From the NCBI GenBank assembly GCA_937960645.1, contig CALGPJ010000007.1, positions 62,001 to 126,000 on the forward strand: a DNA stretch of 64,000 nt, read 5' to 3'. A model generated the notes under the pieces. The model was given only the letters and a program-made list of their open reading frames with translations. It did no database searches and was not told the DNA's origin. The position numbers and the translations under genes are program-made. Positions within the stretch are counted from its first letter, which is position 1. Each line of letters opens with the position of its first letter. Positions 36,064 to 45,477 of this stretch are shown here, piece after piece. The stretch comes from an uncultured Spirochaetia bacterium. Lineage in GTDB: Bacteria > Spirochaetota > Spirochaetia > JABEVK01.

Positions 36064-36729
36064 ATGTCGGATTCCTGTCGATGCGGTAAACCCCATGAAT
36101 TGTGCGTCTGCCAGTCGGTAACCCCGCTCGAAAATTCCCGCTTTGTCTTTATCCTTCAGCATCCTCAGGAATGTGAAGAGCCACTGGGCAGTGCCGTCAT
36201 CGTGAATTGTTTGCTCAAAAACTCTCGACTCAAAACCGCTCTGTCTCTTCCCAATCTCAAAAAAGAACTTGGGGAGGATGTGCAGCCTTCCCGGTGGCTG
36301 GTTCTCTATCCGGGAAGCAAGTATCGGTTACGCGAGCTGCATGAGAGGGATCAATCGAAGATCTTACGAGTCTTGGACAAGTCCGGTAATGAAATCGATT
36401 GGGACCCAGGTCAATTCGATGGAGTTGTTGCACTCGATGGAACCTGGCCTCAAACCAAGGCGTTGTGGTGGAGAAACCCGTGGTTGCTGAAGTTACGACG
36501 GGCCGTCATTTTACCGCCGAGGCCTTCGCTCTACGGTAATCTTCGAAAAGAACCGCGCCGGGAGGGGCTGAGCACCCTGGAGGCAATTGCCTACACCCTC
36601 GAGGCCCTGGGTGAGGACCCCAGTATTGGCAAAACCCTTTTGGATCGTTTTCGCCATCTGATCGAGCGTTACCGGAATTGGAAGAAAAACGCTGCGGCTA
36701 TCAAACCGGAAGCTGAAGGGCCAGGTTGA
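36064..36729 (+). CDS. DTW-domain protein (tRNA-uridine aminocarboxypropyltransferase-like, TapT family)
   Basis: Cys cluster CRCGKPHELCVC at the N terminus; DxTW motif LDGTWPQTKAL. Confidence 0.82.
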   Translation: MSDSCRCGKPHELCVCQSVTPLENSRFVFILQHPQECEEPLGSAVIVNCLLKNSRLKTALSLPNLKKELGEDVQPSRWLVLYPGSKYRLRELHERDQSKILRVLDKSGNEIDWDPGQFDGVVALDGTWPQTKALWWRNPWLLKLRRAVILPPRPSLYGNLRKEPRREGLSTLEAIAYTLEALGEDPSIGKTLLDRFRHLIERYRNWKKNAAAIKPEAEGPG

Positions 36730-37984
36730 AGAGCCGTCGTCCGATATCCTTTCGGAACCAGGCCCCTTCAAACTGAACCTCCGAAGCGCCCCTGTTGGCT
36801 CGGCGCTGGGCGTCCTCGAATGTTTCGCCGAGTCCGACGGCGCTGAAGCAGCGGCCGCCGGTGGTCAGGATTTGGCCGTTGTCGCCGGTTCTGGTTGCGG
36901 CATGAAAGAGGACGAACTTTCCATTTCGGTTCAAGGGTAGGTGCTGTACCGGAATGTTCTTTTTGTAGGATCCGGGATAGCCTTCGCTGGCGATGACGAC
37001 ACTAATCGCGGTCATCGGGTCAATATCGAGAACCACCTTGTCGAGCTGTCCGGTAACGATGGCCTCAGAAAGATCGACAAAATCGTTGCGAATTCTGGGC
37101 AAAAGGGCTTGGGTTTCGGGGTCTCCCAGGCGGACGTTGAATTCCAACACTCGAGGGCCCTTGTCGGTGATCATCAATCCGATAAAAATTATTCCCTGGT
37201 ACATCAGCCCTTTGGACTTTAACCCATGGACAACGGGATCGACAACCGAATCCAGGACCTCCTGCCACTCCTTGTCTCTTAGGAGGGGGACCGGGCAGAT
37301 GGCTCCCATGCCGCCGGTGTTGAGACCGCCATCGCCCTCTTCCGCCTTCTTGTGATCGGCGCAGGGAGGAAAGACGAGGTGATTCTTGCCATCCAGGGCC
37401 ACGAAGACACTGGCTTCGTAACCGCGGAGAAATTCTTCGACAACAAGCTCGTCGTTTTGAAGGACCGCCTGGCCGTATGCAAGTGCCTCTCGATAATCTC
37501 CCGTCTCGAGAACTCCCTTCCCCGCGGCAAGTCCGCTTTTTTTCAAAACCCAGGGCGGATTGAAGGCGGCCAGGGCGGTCGTGAGTTCCTGGGAGGTTTT
37601 GACATGAAAAGATCGCGCCGTGGGTATCCCAAAGTCCCTCATGAATTCTTTTCCGAAAACCTTGGAAGATTCCAGTCTTGCCTGGTCCTTGCCGGGTCCA
37701 ATGGTTGGGATTCCCAGGGAGCGAAGGTCATCAGCGAGTCCCTGATCCAGGGGTGTTTCCGGACCGATAAACACCAGATCCGGGTCATAAGCCTTGATTT
37801 TTGCAACAAGGTCACCGATGTCGTCAAGGTTACAATCGAAACAATCTGCCAGGTTGGCGATTCCGGCGTTGCCCGGAAAACAGGCCAAACCGTTGATGCG
37901 GTGACTTTTGGAAAAGGCCCAGACCAGGGCGTGCTCTCGAGCACCGGTACCGACGACTGCCACTCTCATTTCGTTCTCCTCCAA
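36701..37984 (-). CDS. purD: Phosphoribosylamine--glycine ligase
   Basis: VVGTGAREHALVWA; GPETPLDQGLADDL; EFNVRLGDPETQALLP. Confidence 0.96.
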   Translation of the reverse strand: MEENEMRVAVVGTGAREHALVWAFSKSHRINGLACFPGNAGIANLADCFDCNLDDIGDLVAKIKAYDPDLVFIGPETPLDQGLADDLRSLGIPTIGPGKDQARLESSKVFGKEFMRDFGIPTARSFHVKTSQELTTALAAFNPPWVLKKSGLAAGKGVLETGDYREALAYGQAVLQNDELVVEEFLRGYEASVFVALDGKNHLVFPPCADHKKAEEGDGGLNTGGMGAICPVPLLRDKEWQEVLDSVVDPVVHGLKSKGLMYQGIIFIGLMITDKGPRVLEFNVRLGDPETQALLPRIRNDFVDLSEAIVTGQLDKVVLDIDPMTAISVVIASEGYPGSYKKNIPVQHLPLNRNGKFVLFHAATRTGDNGQILTTGGRCFSAVGLGETFEDAQRRANRGASEVQFEGAWFRKDIGRRLFNLALQLPV

Positions 37985-38538
37985 CCTTGGGCGAATTTTA
38001 AGATAATTTCAGGGTAGTAAAGATGCTCCAATCGATGAACCTTATTTTCCAGGGATTCCAGGGTGTCCTCCGGCAATCGATGAAACATATTTTGAAAAAG
38101 AATGGGCCCTGTGTCTACACCTTCATCAACCAGGTGAATGGTGATTCCAAACCATTCCTCGCCGGCATCCCAGGCGCGGCGGATGGCCTCGGTTCCCGGG
38201 TAACGGGGAAGGATGCTGGGGTGAATGTTGAGGATTTTATCCTTCCAATCTTTGACAAAGACCGGGGGCAAAACCTTCATGAAACCGGCGAGCACGATGA
38301 GCTCGATTTCCCGTTCACGCAACAACCGCGAAAGCCGTCCCGCCGCTTCTTCACGTTCCTGTGCCGGGAGGGGAAAATGGAGGCTCTCCACTCCCCGACG
38401 CTCGGCCTTGTGCAGAACGGGGGCATCTTTTCGATCACAGATCAACAGCACGGGATAATACGGTGTTTTTTCGAAGGCCTCGCAAATCGCTTCGAAATTG
38501 GAACCTGTACCGGATGCCAAAACCGCAAGGCGTGTCAC
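37966..38538 (-). CDS. purN: Phosphoribosylglycinamide formyltransferase
   Basis: LASGTGSNFEAI; LAGFMKVLPPVFV; ILNIHPSILPRYPG; HLVDEGVDTGPIL. Confidence 0.96.
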   Translation of the reverse strand: MTRLAVLASGTGSNFEAICEAFEKTPYYPVLLICDRKDAPVLHKAERRGVESLHFPLPAQEREEAAGRLSRLLREREIELIVLAGFMKVLPPVFVKDWKDKILNIHPSILPRYPGTEAIRRAWDAGEEWFGITIHLVDEGVDTGPILFQNMFHRLPEDTLESLENKVHRLEHLYYPEIILKFAQGWRRTK

Positions 38539-39485
38539 GTCAGGCGCCCGATTTCAAAAAAAACCGTTTTGTTTTGTTCGAGTTCATGAATCACCGTTTC
38601 CGGGTGATGTCTGTCGACCACCAGAACCATACCGATACCCATGTTGAAGACCCTTCCCATTTCTTCAGGGGCAACACCGGCCTTCTCGATTTCCCGAAAG
38701 ATGTCCGGTACCGGCCAATCGTGGGAAAGTTCGATGCCAAGCCCTTCGGGAATCACCCTGCTCAGGTTACCGATCAGACCCCCGCCGGTGATGTGGGCGG
38801 CTGCCTTGAAGGCCTCGAGCTCGAACAAGGGAAGAAGGTCTCGGACGTAGATCCGGGTCGGTGATAGCAGGACGGGCCAGAGACCCGATTCGTAGGGGAG
38901 AACTTTGCGCGCGAGGCTCAAACCGTTCGAGTGGATACCCGAACTGGGCAACCCCAGCAACAGGTCCCCGGCGCGGATGGCATCTTTTTGAGGACGAACC
39001 TGTTCCGATCTGGCGACGCCGACGGCAAACCCCGCCAGGTCAAAATCATCGGGTCCATAAACATCGGGCATCTCGGCGGTTTCACCGCCCGCCAGGAGGC
39101 AATCGGCAATTTCGCAGCCTTGAATCACTCCCCCGATGATCTTTTGTAAAAGGTCGTCGTCGATTTTACCTATGGCGATATAATCCAGAAATTGTAAAGG
39201 TTTGGCTCCGTTGACGATCAGATCGTTGACGCACATGGCTACGAGGTCGATTCCAATAGTATCGAAGCGCTGCAGTTTTTTAGCGACCAGGAGCTTGGTA
39301 CCGACCCCATCCGTGGTGCTGAAGATCACCGGGTTGGGGTAGAGAACCGGGTCCAGTTTGAGCCCTCCGGCGAAACCTCCGATCGAAGGGTCCACTGCGG
39401 GTGATGAGTGTTTTGCGATGAATTGGGCGAATTTATCCCCCTTTTCGATGCTGACACCCGCTTCTTGGTAGGTTTTGGGTTTCAT
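38535..39485 (-). CDS. purM: Phosphoribosylformylglycinamidine cyclo-ligase
   Basis: TYQEAGVSIEKGDKF; FSTTDGVGTKLLVA; HITGGGLIGNLSRVIP; start MKPKT at 39485 with ATGA overlap to purF. Confidence 0.95.
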   Translation of the reverse strand: MKPKTYQEAGVSIEKGDKFAQFIAKHSSPAVDPSIGGFAGGLKLDPVLYPNPVIFSTTDGVGTKLLVAKKLQRFDTIGIDLVAMCVNDLIVNGAKPLQFLDYIAIGKIDDDLLQKIIGGVIQGCEIADCLLAGGETAEMPDVYGPDDFDLAGFAVGVARSEQVRPQKDAIRAGDLLLGLPSSGIHSNGLSLARKVLPYESGLWPVLLSPTRIYVRDLLPLFELEAFKAAAHITGGGLIGNLSRVIPEGLGIELSHDWPVPDIFREIEKAGVAPEEMGRVFNMGIGMVLVVDRHHPETVIHELEQNKTVFFEIGRLT

Positions 39486-40906
39486 AGAATTTCCTTGAGA
39501 TTTGTTTGATCGAGCTCTTCCGGGTAATCTCCACTGAAACAAGCGAAACAGAAAGCTTTTGAGTCTTCTGTCACTTCTTTTAGTTTGTTCAAGGGAAGAA
39601 AGAGCACGGAATCGGCACCGATTTCGGCAGCGAGGCTGTCAGGGTCGAATCTGTTGGAAATCAGCTCGTTACGGGTGGGCATATCGATTCCGTAGAAACA
39701 GGGATATTTGATTTCAGGAGCACTCAATCGCAGATGAATCTCCCTGGCCCCGGACTCGCGCAACAGCTTCACGAGAATCTTGCTCGTGGTTCCCCTGACC
39801 AAACTATCGTCCACGAGGATGACGCGTTTTCCCTCGATCACATCCTTGATCGGGTGAAGCTTCATCCGGACCATCAATTCGCGTTGTTGCTGGATGGGGA
39901 GGGTGAAGCTGCGGCCAGAAAAATGGTTTCTGGTCAAACCGAGCTCGAAGGGTATACCGCGAGCCTCAGCGTAGCCCAGGGCCGCGCTGTTGCCGCTGTC
40001 GGGCACCGGCATGACCAGGTCTCCCTGAACGGGATCGGCCTCGGCCAAAGCCCTTCCAATTTTTTTTCGGAACTGGTAGACGCTCCGGAGAAAAACGTCA
40101 CTGTCCGGTCTGGCAAAATAGATCAGTTCGAAGACACAGTGCGCCGGTTTGGGGACGGAAAATGGGAGTCGGCGTCTTCCCTGGGGAGAGAACACCAAAA
40201 TTTCGCCGGGAGTCACCTCGCCCGCAGTCGGAATGGACAGCATGGTGAAAGAGCACGTCTCCGAGGCAATGAGATGGGTACCGTCTTTTTCTCCATAATA
40301 AAGCGGGCGGAACCCATAGGGATCACGCACGGCGTAAAGCCTTCCTTCATAGAGAAGCACCAGGGAGAAAGCACCGCGGAGTTGGTGAAGCACCTCGATC
40401 AGGGCATCTTCAAAATCTGGGGGAGTGGCTCTGGAGAGCAAGTGGACTATCACCTCGGTATCGCTGGTGGTTTGAAAAATCGCCCCTTGTTTGTAGAGCT
40501 TTTCCTTGAGATCATGGATGTTGCTGATGTTACCGTTGTGAGCGATGGCGATTTCACCCCGGTTGCAACGAATGTGAATGGGTTGAGCGTTTACCTGGGC
40601 CGAGCCGCCGGCGGTGGAGTATCGGGTATGCCCGATCACGGAACGAACGGGTGTTGTGTCGGCAGCCAAATGGTTGAGGGTTTGAACCACCAGGCCCGTT
40701 GCTTTTTTGGTCTGGATGCCCTCGTGGAAGTAGGCCACTCCTGCGGCCTCCTGTCCCCGGTGTTGGAGGGAATAAAGCCCGAAAAAAGCCATGGGCAACA
40801 GAGGGCGAGGTTCTGCCGAATATAGCCCCAACACTCCGCAATGATGCCCCAGACTCTTAAGCGAGCTCATGGGAACGAGGGTAGTGATAGGTGAGCTCTG
40901 AGTCAA
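39482..40906 (-). CDS. purF: Amidophosphoribosyltransferase with N-terminal propeptide
   Basis: Class-II glutaminase nucleophile CGVLGLYS preceded by a short leader; FGLYSLQHRGQEAAG; VILVDDSLVRGTTSK; C-terminal Cys-containing AFCFACFSGDYP. Confidence 0.95.
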   Translation of the reverse strand: MTQSSPITTLVPMSSLKSLGHHCGVLGLYSAEPRPLLPMAFFGLYSLQHRGQEAAGVAYFHEGIQTKKATGLVVQTLNHLAADTTPVRSVIGHTRYSTAGGSAQVNAQPIHIRCNRGEIAIAHNGNISNIHDLKEKLYKQGAIFQTTSDTEVIVHLLSRATPPDFEDALIEVLHQLRGAFSLVLLYEGRLYAVRDPYGFRPLYYGEKDGTHLIASETCSFTMLSIPTAGEVTPGEILVFSPQGRRRLPFSVPKPAHCVFELIYFARPDSDVFLRSVYQFRKKIGRALAEADPVQGDLVMPVPDSGNSAALGYAEARGIPFELGLTRNHFSGRSFTLPIQQQRELMVRMKLHPIKDVIEGKRVILVDDSLVRGTTSKILVKLLRESGAREIHLRLSAPEIKYPCFYGIDMPTRNELISNRFDPDSLAAEIGADSVLFLPLNKLKEVTEDSKAFCFACFSGDYPEELDQTNLKEIL

Positions 40907-42480
40907 GTTGGCTCTTTGTTGTTAAATTTCAGAAACGGCATGACGAGAAAATTTTTCAAGATACCGAGAAGTTTGATGATGGCCTTATAACCGTTTAGAA
41001 GGTCTTGCAAAACTGCCCTGTTTCTCTTTTCGCCGAATATCCTGATATTCGATACAAAGTCGGGAGTGGGTCGTTTGAAGTCTTCCAGGATTGTTCTGAT
41101 GTAGTCAGCGAGCTGAAAAAGGTATTTGCACTGCTCGACGAGAAAGCTTTCCACTTTTTTATTGATCATGTCGATCAGGCGATTGGCCGGGGCCTCGAAG
41201 TTGGGAGTGTTCGAACGCCCGATGAGTTTTTCCAATTGGGTCAATGTTGCCCTTCCCTCACCAATCAATTCGAGGTCGACCTCCAACAGCCTTTGATCGA
41301 TGGCCTTGATGAGAGAGTAGGTGTTGCTCAGTTGTGAGGCCCACGCCTTATCGAGGAAGGCCCCCTCGGTGATGATTTTTTCCACGGCGTTCAAGAGGTA
41401 ACTGTTGAGATGGTACGTCAGAAAAGATCGGAAAAGGGAGGCCGGTTTGACCATAGAAAATTGATTGAGCCCCTTCTCCAAAAGGATTTGGTTTTTTGCA
41501 AGATTGAAGTTCGTCCACTCCAGGAGCGGGCGATCCTGGAACAATGCGACAACCTCCTCTTCCAGTCCGGATTCGGTGACTTCCGCAGCGGCTCGGTCTC
41601 GGTCTCGCTCGAATTTTTCTGTAATGGAGGCGATATAAGTATCCAGGTAGTCCTTTTCGTCCCTGGCATAGGGTGGATCGAAGTAGGGATCATCTTGCAG
41701 GATTTTGATCAGAGCCTCGAGGATTTGGGGTCGGATGATACCCTGGGAGATAATTTTAACCTTCTGGAGGATCCGTTTCGCGGCGTTCATGTTTTCGGTG
41801 GCTTTCTGAGGACTCAACCTCTCGAACAATATGGCCAGCGCCGTCTCCAGGGGCTCGTCGAAGTTTAGCGGTTTGAAGACAAAATAAAGGTCCAGAAGGC
41901 TCATTAAAACCTTGTCCCCCTCGGCGGGGATGGGGGTCCCCGAACCGTCGGGACTTAGGTGGAACACCTGAAAAAAATCGGATGTCGGATGCTTGAACCA
42001 TTCTCCAAGACTGTAGACGCGTTCAAGCGGGGCAAAGAGGGTGGGGTTAGCCAATTTCTTGATAGTCGTCACCAGGCTGGTGAATTCACGGTTAACCTGG
42101 GCAATTTCCTCTGTCAGGGAAGCCGAGGCAAGGAACTGAGGTTTGAGGCTTTCATAAGAGAGCTTGGCTCTGCGGGCGCTGACATCTCCCTCCAAAAGAT
42201 TTTCCAGAAGATATTCGCGATAGATTTCTGAAATTTTGGGATCCGGATGATTTACCGTTCTCTGGAACAAATCCTGCAGCGGGGCGAGAATCTTTTGAAA
42301 TTGTACCACGGTCAGGGGAAGGGGGGGTAAAACTTTCTTGTTGTTCCGTTGATAGATGGGCGGATGTTGAATGAGGAGAAACTCCTCGATTTTTCTCAGG
42401 TCTTTCTTCCGCAGGGCATCGGGGCTGTTTCCAAAAATATTTCCGAAAAAGCCCCCAATTATCTCTAAAAAGTTCGACAT
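40903..42480 (-). CDS. Uncharacterised protein, probably spirochaete-restricted (possibly DUF5312 family)
   Basis: 525-aa ORF, ATGA-coupled to purF; no enzyme motif recognised. Family suggestion is from memory only. Confidence 0.75.
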   Translation of the reverse strand: MSNFLEIIGGFFGNIFGNSPDALRKKDLRKIEEFLLIQHPPIYQRNNKKVLPPLPLTVVQFQKILAPLQDLFQRTVNHPDPKISEIYREYLLENLLEGDVSARRAKLSYESLKPQFLASASLTEEIAQVNREFTSLVTTIKKLANPTLFAPLERVYSLGEWFKHPTSDFFQVFHLSPDGSGTPIPAEGDKVLMSLLDLYFVFKPLNFDEPLETALAILFERLSPQKATENMNAAKRILQKVKIISQGIIRPQILEALIKILQDDPYFDPPYARDEKDYLDTYIASITEKFERDRDRAAAEVTESGLEEEVVALFQDRPLLEWTNFNLAKNQILLEKGLNQFSMVKPASLFRSFLTYHLNSYLLNAVEKIITEGAFLDKAWASQLSNTYSLIKAIDQRLLEVDLELIGEGRATLTQLEKLIGRSNTPNFEAPANRLIDMINKKVESFLVEQCKYLFQLADYIRTILEDFKRPTPDFVSNIRIFGEKRNRAVLQDLLNGYKAIIKLLGILKNFLVMPFLKFNNKEPT

Positions 42481-42530
42481 AGCTCTTCTTCGATAGTTTA
42501 AGAAAAAAAATTAAAAAATCCAGGTCCCGA

Positions 42531-43307
42531 CTACAGGTTCAAGGAAAAAGCCCGCAAACTATTTTGGAACAAAACCTCGGCAAGTTCTTCGGTTTCCAAA
42601 CCACGAAGCTGGGCAATGTAGGTAACGATGGAGGGCAGGTAACTCGGTTTGTTCCGTTTTCCCCGAAACTCCGCGGGCACGATGAAAGGACTCTCCGATT
42701 CTACCAACATTCGGTCCAAAGGCATTTCCAACGCAGTTTCTTGGATACCCTTGGTGTTGCGATAGGTGATGTTACCACTGAAACTGATGTATAAATTGGG
42801 GAGTTCGAGGGCCTGCAGGGCAAAATCCCAATTTTCGGAAAAACAGTGAAGGATGATGGTACGCTGGGGGACCTTGTCCTGGAGGATGGCCAGAATATCG
42901 TCGCTGGCATTTCGATTGTGAATGATCACCGGCTTATTGTACATTTCCGCTAATTCGAGCTGACGGATAAAAAGCTGAATCTGGGATTGTTTGTCACCGT
43001 ATTTTTTTTCGTAGTCCAGGCCGGTTTCACCAATGGCGACCACCTTCGGATAGTTCACCCCCTTCTGAAGGAGCTCCTCCCAATCGCGACCTGGGTGGGC
43101 GGTCTCGGTCGGACTGACGCCAATTGCAAAGAAAATGTTGGAAGCGGTTTTCAGGTTGTCATACACAGTGTAAAAATCTCTAATATTATTGGTGATGGAT
43201 AATATGCCCTGGACATTTTCCCTCTTGGCTTCCTGGGCAACCATCAGTTGTTCGATAGGATCGTTATGGATCAAGCTGATATGTGCGTGAGTATCAAAAA
43301 ATCTCAA
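42531..43307 (-). CDS. TatD-family metal-dependent hydrolase
   Basis: FDTHAHI; AIGETGLDYEKK; KPVIIHNRNA; ILHCFSE; VESESPFIVPAEFRGKRNKP. Confidence 0.92.
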   Translation of the reverse strand: MRFFDTHAHISLIHNDPIEQLMVAQEAKRENVQGILSITNNIRDFYTVYDNLKTASNIFFAIGVSPTETAHPGRDWEELLQKGVNYPKVVAIGETGLDYEKKYGDKQSQIQLFIRQLELAEMYNKPVIIHNRNASDDILAILQDKVPQRTIILHCFSENWDFALQALELPNLYISFSGNITYRNTKGIQETALEMPLDRMLVESESPFIVPAEFRGKRNKPSYLPSIVTYIAQLRGLETEELAEVLFQNSLRAFSLNL

Positions 43308-43413
43308 GGCTTACTCCCATTTCGATATTGCCAGCTCAGTGCTGAAAAGATAAAAAAACACTTTTAATATAGATGGAGTATTAGACCAGGTCAAGACTAG
43401 TCGGTTTGCCTGA

Positions 43414-43460
43414 TGACGTCAGCGTCTGGGAAATGGATTCGTGAAATAACCGACGTCGGT
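43414..43460. promoter_or_regulatory. Pair of palindromes sharing a GACGTC core upstream of the M23/bactofilin promoter
   Basis: TGACGTCA (43414-43421) and ACCGACGTCGGT (43449-43460); cores 37 bp apart and 5' of the -35 at 43478. Confidence 0.4.
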
Positions 43461-43477
43461 GGAAGAGAATGCCCGTC

Positions 43478-43506
43478 TTGACAGAAGTAAATAATGCCTC
43501 TAAAGT
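43478..43506 (+). promoter_or_regulatory. Sigma-70 promoter for the M23-bactofilin-YaaR operon
   Basis: TTGACA (43478-43483), 17-bp spacer, TAAAGT (43501-43506), 25 bp before the GTG start at 43531. Confidence 0.6.
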
Positions 43507-43530
43507 TAAATAACAATTTGGGAGTCTTTT

Positions 43531-44559
43531 GTGAGTGCATGGAACTACAAAAAAGTTGAATCTAAAGTTACCAAAAATTTTTCCAACATATTGGGGAGAT
43601 CGATTGCTTTTGTCCTTTCCTGGTTTCAGAGGGCATTTGAAAGTGGCCGTCAGGTCATCACGATCATGCTCGTTCCTCACTCACACAGCAAGATCTACCA
43701 TGTCAAGATCAACGTCTTCGCTCTGACTTTTCTCAGTCTTACAGTCGTAATGGGGTTGATTTCGTTCGTCGTGCTGGCGGCTCATTGGACCGAGGTGCAA
43801 AAAGTTCATGCCGCAAGCATTCAGGAGAGAGACCTGGCCCAGGCAAGTATCCAGGCCATCCAGACCGAGGTGGGAGAACTTCGGCGTATCACGAATTTAT
43901 TTGAGCAATCAGTGAATCAAACCTTGCAAACTGTGGGGTTGCAAGCTCCCGGATCCGTTTCTGCCGTCCGTTCGACCGGCGATCTCGAGTCCCTTCAACA
44001 AATGCAGGCCTCGGGCGTCAATGGACAATGGGAAGTGGGGGAATTGCGTAACCTGCGAGGTCTCTTAGCGGGCACCATCGATCCACTGGGGCAAATCGGA
44101 AATTTGCTTCAGACCCAGCGTAAACTTTTGCAAGACATTCCCTCGTTGTGGCCCCTGCAGGGAGGAATTGGGTGGGTCACCTTTCCGTTTGGCCCGGCCA
44201 TCCACCCATTCACCGGTCGTTGGTATACCCACACCGGCATAGACATCGCCCACCAAATCGGTTCCCCCGTGATCGCAACGGGAAACGGTGTGGTGCGAAA
44301 GGTGGAATACGACATGTTAGGCTATGGTATTCACATCGAGATCGAGCATAGCTACGGTTTCTCCACCCTCTATGCTCACCTCCAGCGTGCTTATGTATCC
44401 AAAGGCGACAAGGTGAAACGGGGACAGGTGATCGCCGCCCTGGGGTCGACCGGACAATCCACGGGCCCCCATTTACATTATGAAGTGCGGATCGCGCGAC
44501 AGGTTGTGGACCCCTCGAGTTACCTCAACATCGCTTCCGGTTTTATTGCTAGCCGCTGA
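43531..44559 (+). CDS. M23 (LytM-domain) peptidase, membrane anchored
   Basis: N-terminal TM; TGIDIAHQIGSPVIATGNGVV...YAHLQRAYVSKGDKVKRGQVIAALGSTGQSTGPHLHYEVR. Confidence 0.95.
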   Translation: MSAWNYKKVESKVTKNFSNILGRSIAFVLSWFQRAFESGRQVITIMLVPHSHSKIYHVKINVFALTFLSLTVVMGLISFVVLAAHWTEVQKVHAASIQERDLAQASIQAIQTEVGELRRITNLFEQSVNQTLQTVGLQAPGSVSAVRSTGDLESLQQMQASGVNGQWEVGELRNLRGLLAGTIDPLGQIGNLLQTQRKLLQDIPSLWPLQGGIGWVTFPFGPAIHPFTGRWYTHTGIDIAHQIGSPVIATGNGVVRKVEYDMLGYGIHIEIEHSYGFSTLYAHLQRAYVSKGDKVKRGQVIAALGSTGQSTGPHLHYEVRIARQVVDPSSYLNIASGFIASR

Positions 44560-44560
44560 C

Positions 44561-45010
44561 ATGAATCAGCCCGATTATCTCAACACGTTGATAGGAGAAG
44601 GGACCACCGTCAAGGGGGATTTGGAGACACAGGGTCAAGTGCGTATTGACGGAGATCTCATCGGCAGCCTAAAGACGAACACCCAGGTCATCGTCTCCGG
44701 TAGTGGCAGGGTCAAGGGTAACATCCAGGGCAGGGACATCGTGATCGGCGGTGTGATCAAGGGTGACATCGTGGCAACGGGAAGGGTGGAGCTTCTGTCA
44801 TCCGGAATGCTTTTGGGCAGGGTTGTGGCCCCATCGCTGACAGTTGAGTTTGGAGCCGTGATCGATGGGCTGTGTCGGATCACGCCCAAAATCCGTGATG
44901 GGGGAGTGGTGGGTTTCTACGATCAGGGAGATTATTACTCGGTTCAGGACAAGATCGCCCAACCCGCATCGAGAACGGAAACTTCCGAGATATGGATCCC
45001 CTCAAGCTAA
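44561..45010 (+). CDS. Bactofilin
   Basis: IGEGTTVKGDLETQGQVRIDGDLIGSL...GRVKGNIQGRDIVIGGVIKGDIVATGRVELLSSGMLLGRV beta-helix repeats; start ATG 44561. Confidence 0.93.
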   Translation: MNQPDYLNTLIGEGTTVKGDLETQGQVRIDGDLIGSLKTNTQVIVSGSGRVKGNIQGRDIVIGGVIKGDIVATGRVELLSSGMLLGRVVAPSLTVEFGAVIDGLCRITPKIRDGGVVGFYDQGDYYSVQDKIAQPASRTETSEIWIPSS

Positions 45011-45465
45011 ATTTATCCCGACAAATACTCGAACCAAAAGACAAAAAGCGTGTCGAGGAAAAGAAAAAGAGCAAAGCGGCTACCACTTTTGAGAAAGTCG
45101 TCGAAGAAACCCGTCAAACGGAGCTCGATAAAAGCTATACAGAGGAAGAACTGGGGAACCTTCTGGAACAAGTTTGGCAGGAGGGGGCCGCCCTTGTGCA
45201 GCGGCCCGATACCGAGCGTATGGAAAGGTACAAGAAAGCAGTGAAATCTTTCGTCGAAGCCATTGTCCAAATGACCTACCGGGCACAAACAAACAAGGGC
45301 ATCCTGCGTAAAAATGGCGATCGGGCCGTTTATACCCTTGTTAGCGTCATCAACGAAAAATTGGATGGCCTGGGACGGGCCATTCTTCAGGGGCAAAGAG
45401 ATCCGCTGGAGATACTGAGGCGCACGGACGAACTCAAAGGTCTCTTGATCAACTTGAAACTCTAA
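44992..45465 (+). CDS. YaaR/DUF327-family protein
   Basis: GNLLEQVWQEGAALVQRPDTERMERYKKAVKSFVEAIVQMTY matches the YaaR-like pattern; overlaps bactofilin by 19 nt. Confidence 0.7.
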   Translation: MDPLKLNLSRQILEPKDKKRVEEKKKSKAATTFEKVVEETRQTELDKSYTEEELGNLLEQVWQEGAALVQRPDTERMERYKKAVKSFVEAIVQMTYRAQTNKGILRKNGDRAVYTLVSVINEKLDGLGRAILQGQRDPLEILRRTDELKGLLINLKL

Positions 45466-45477
45466 CAAGGATGTCCA

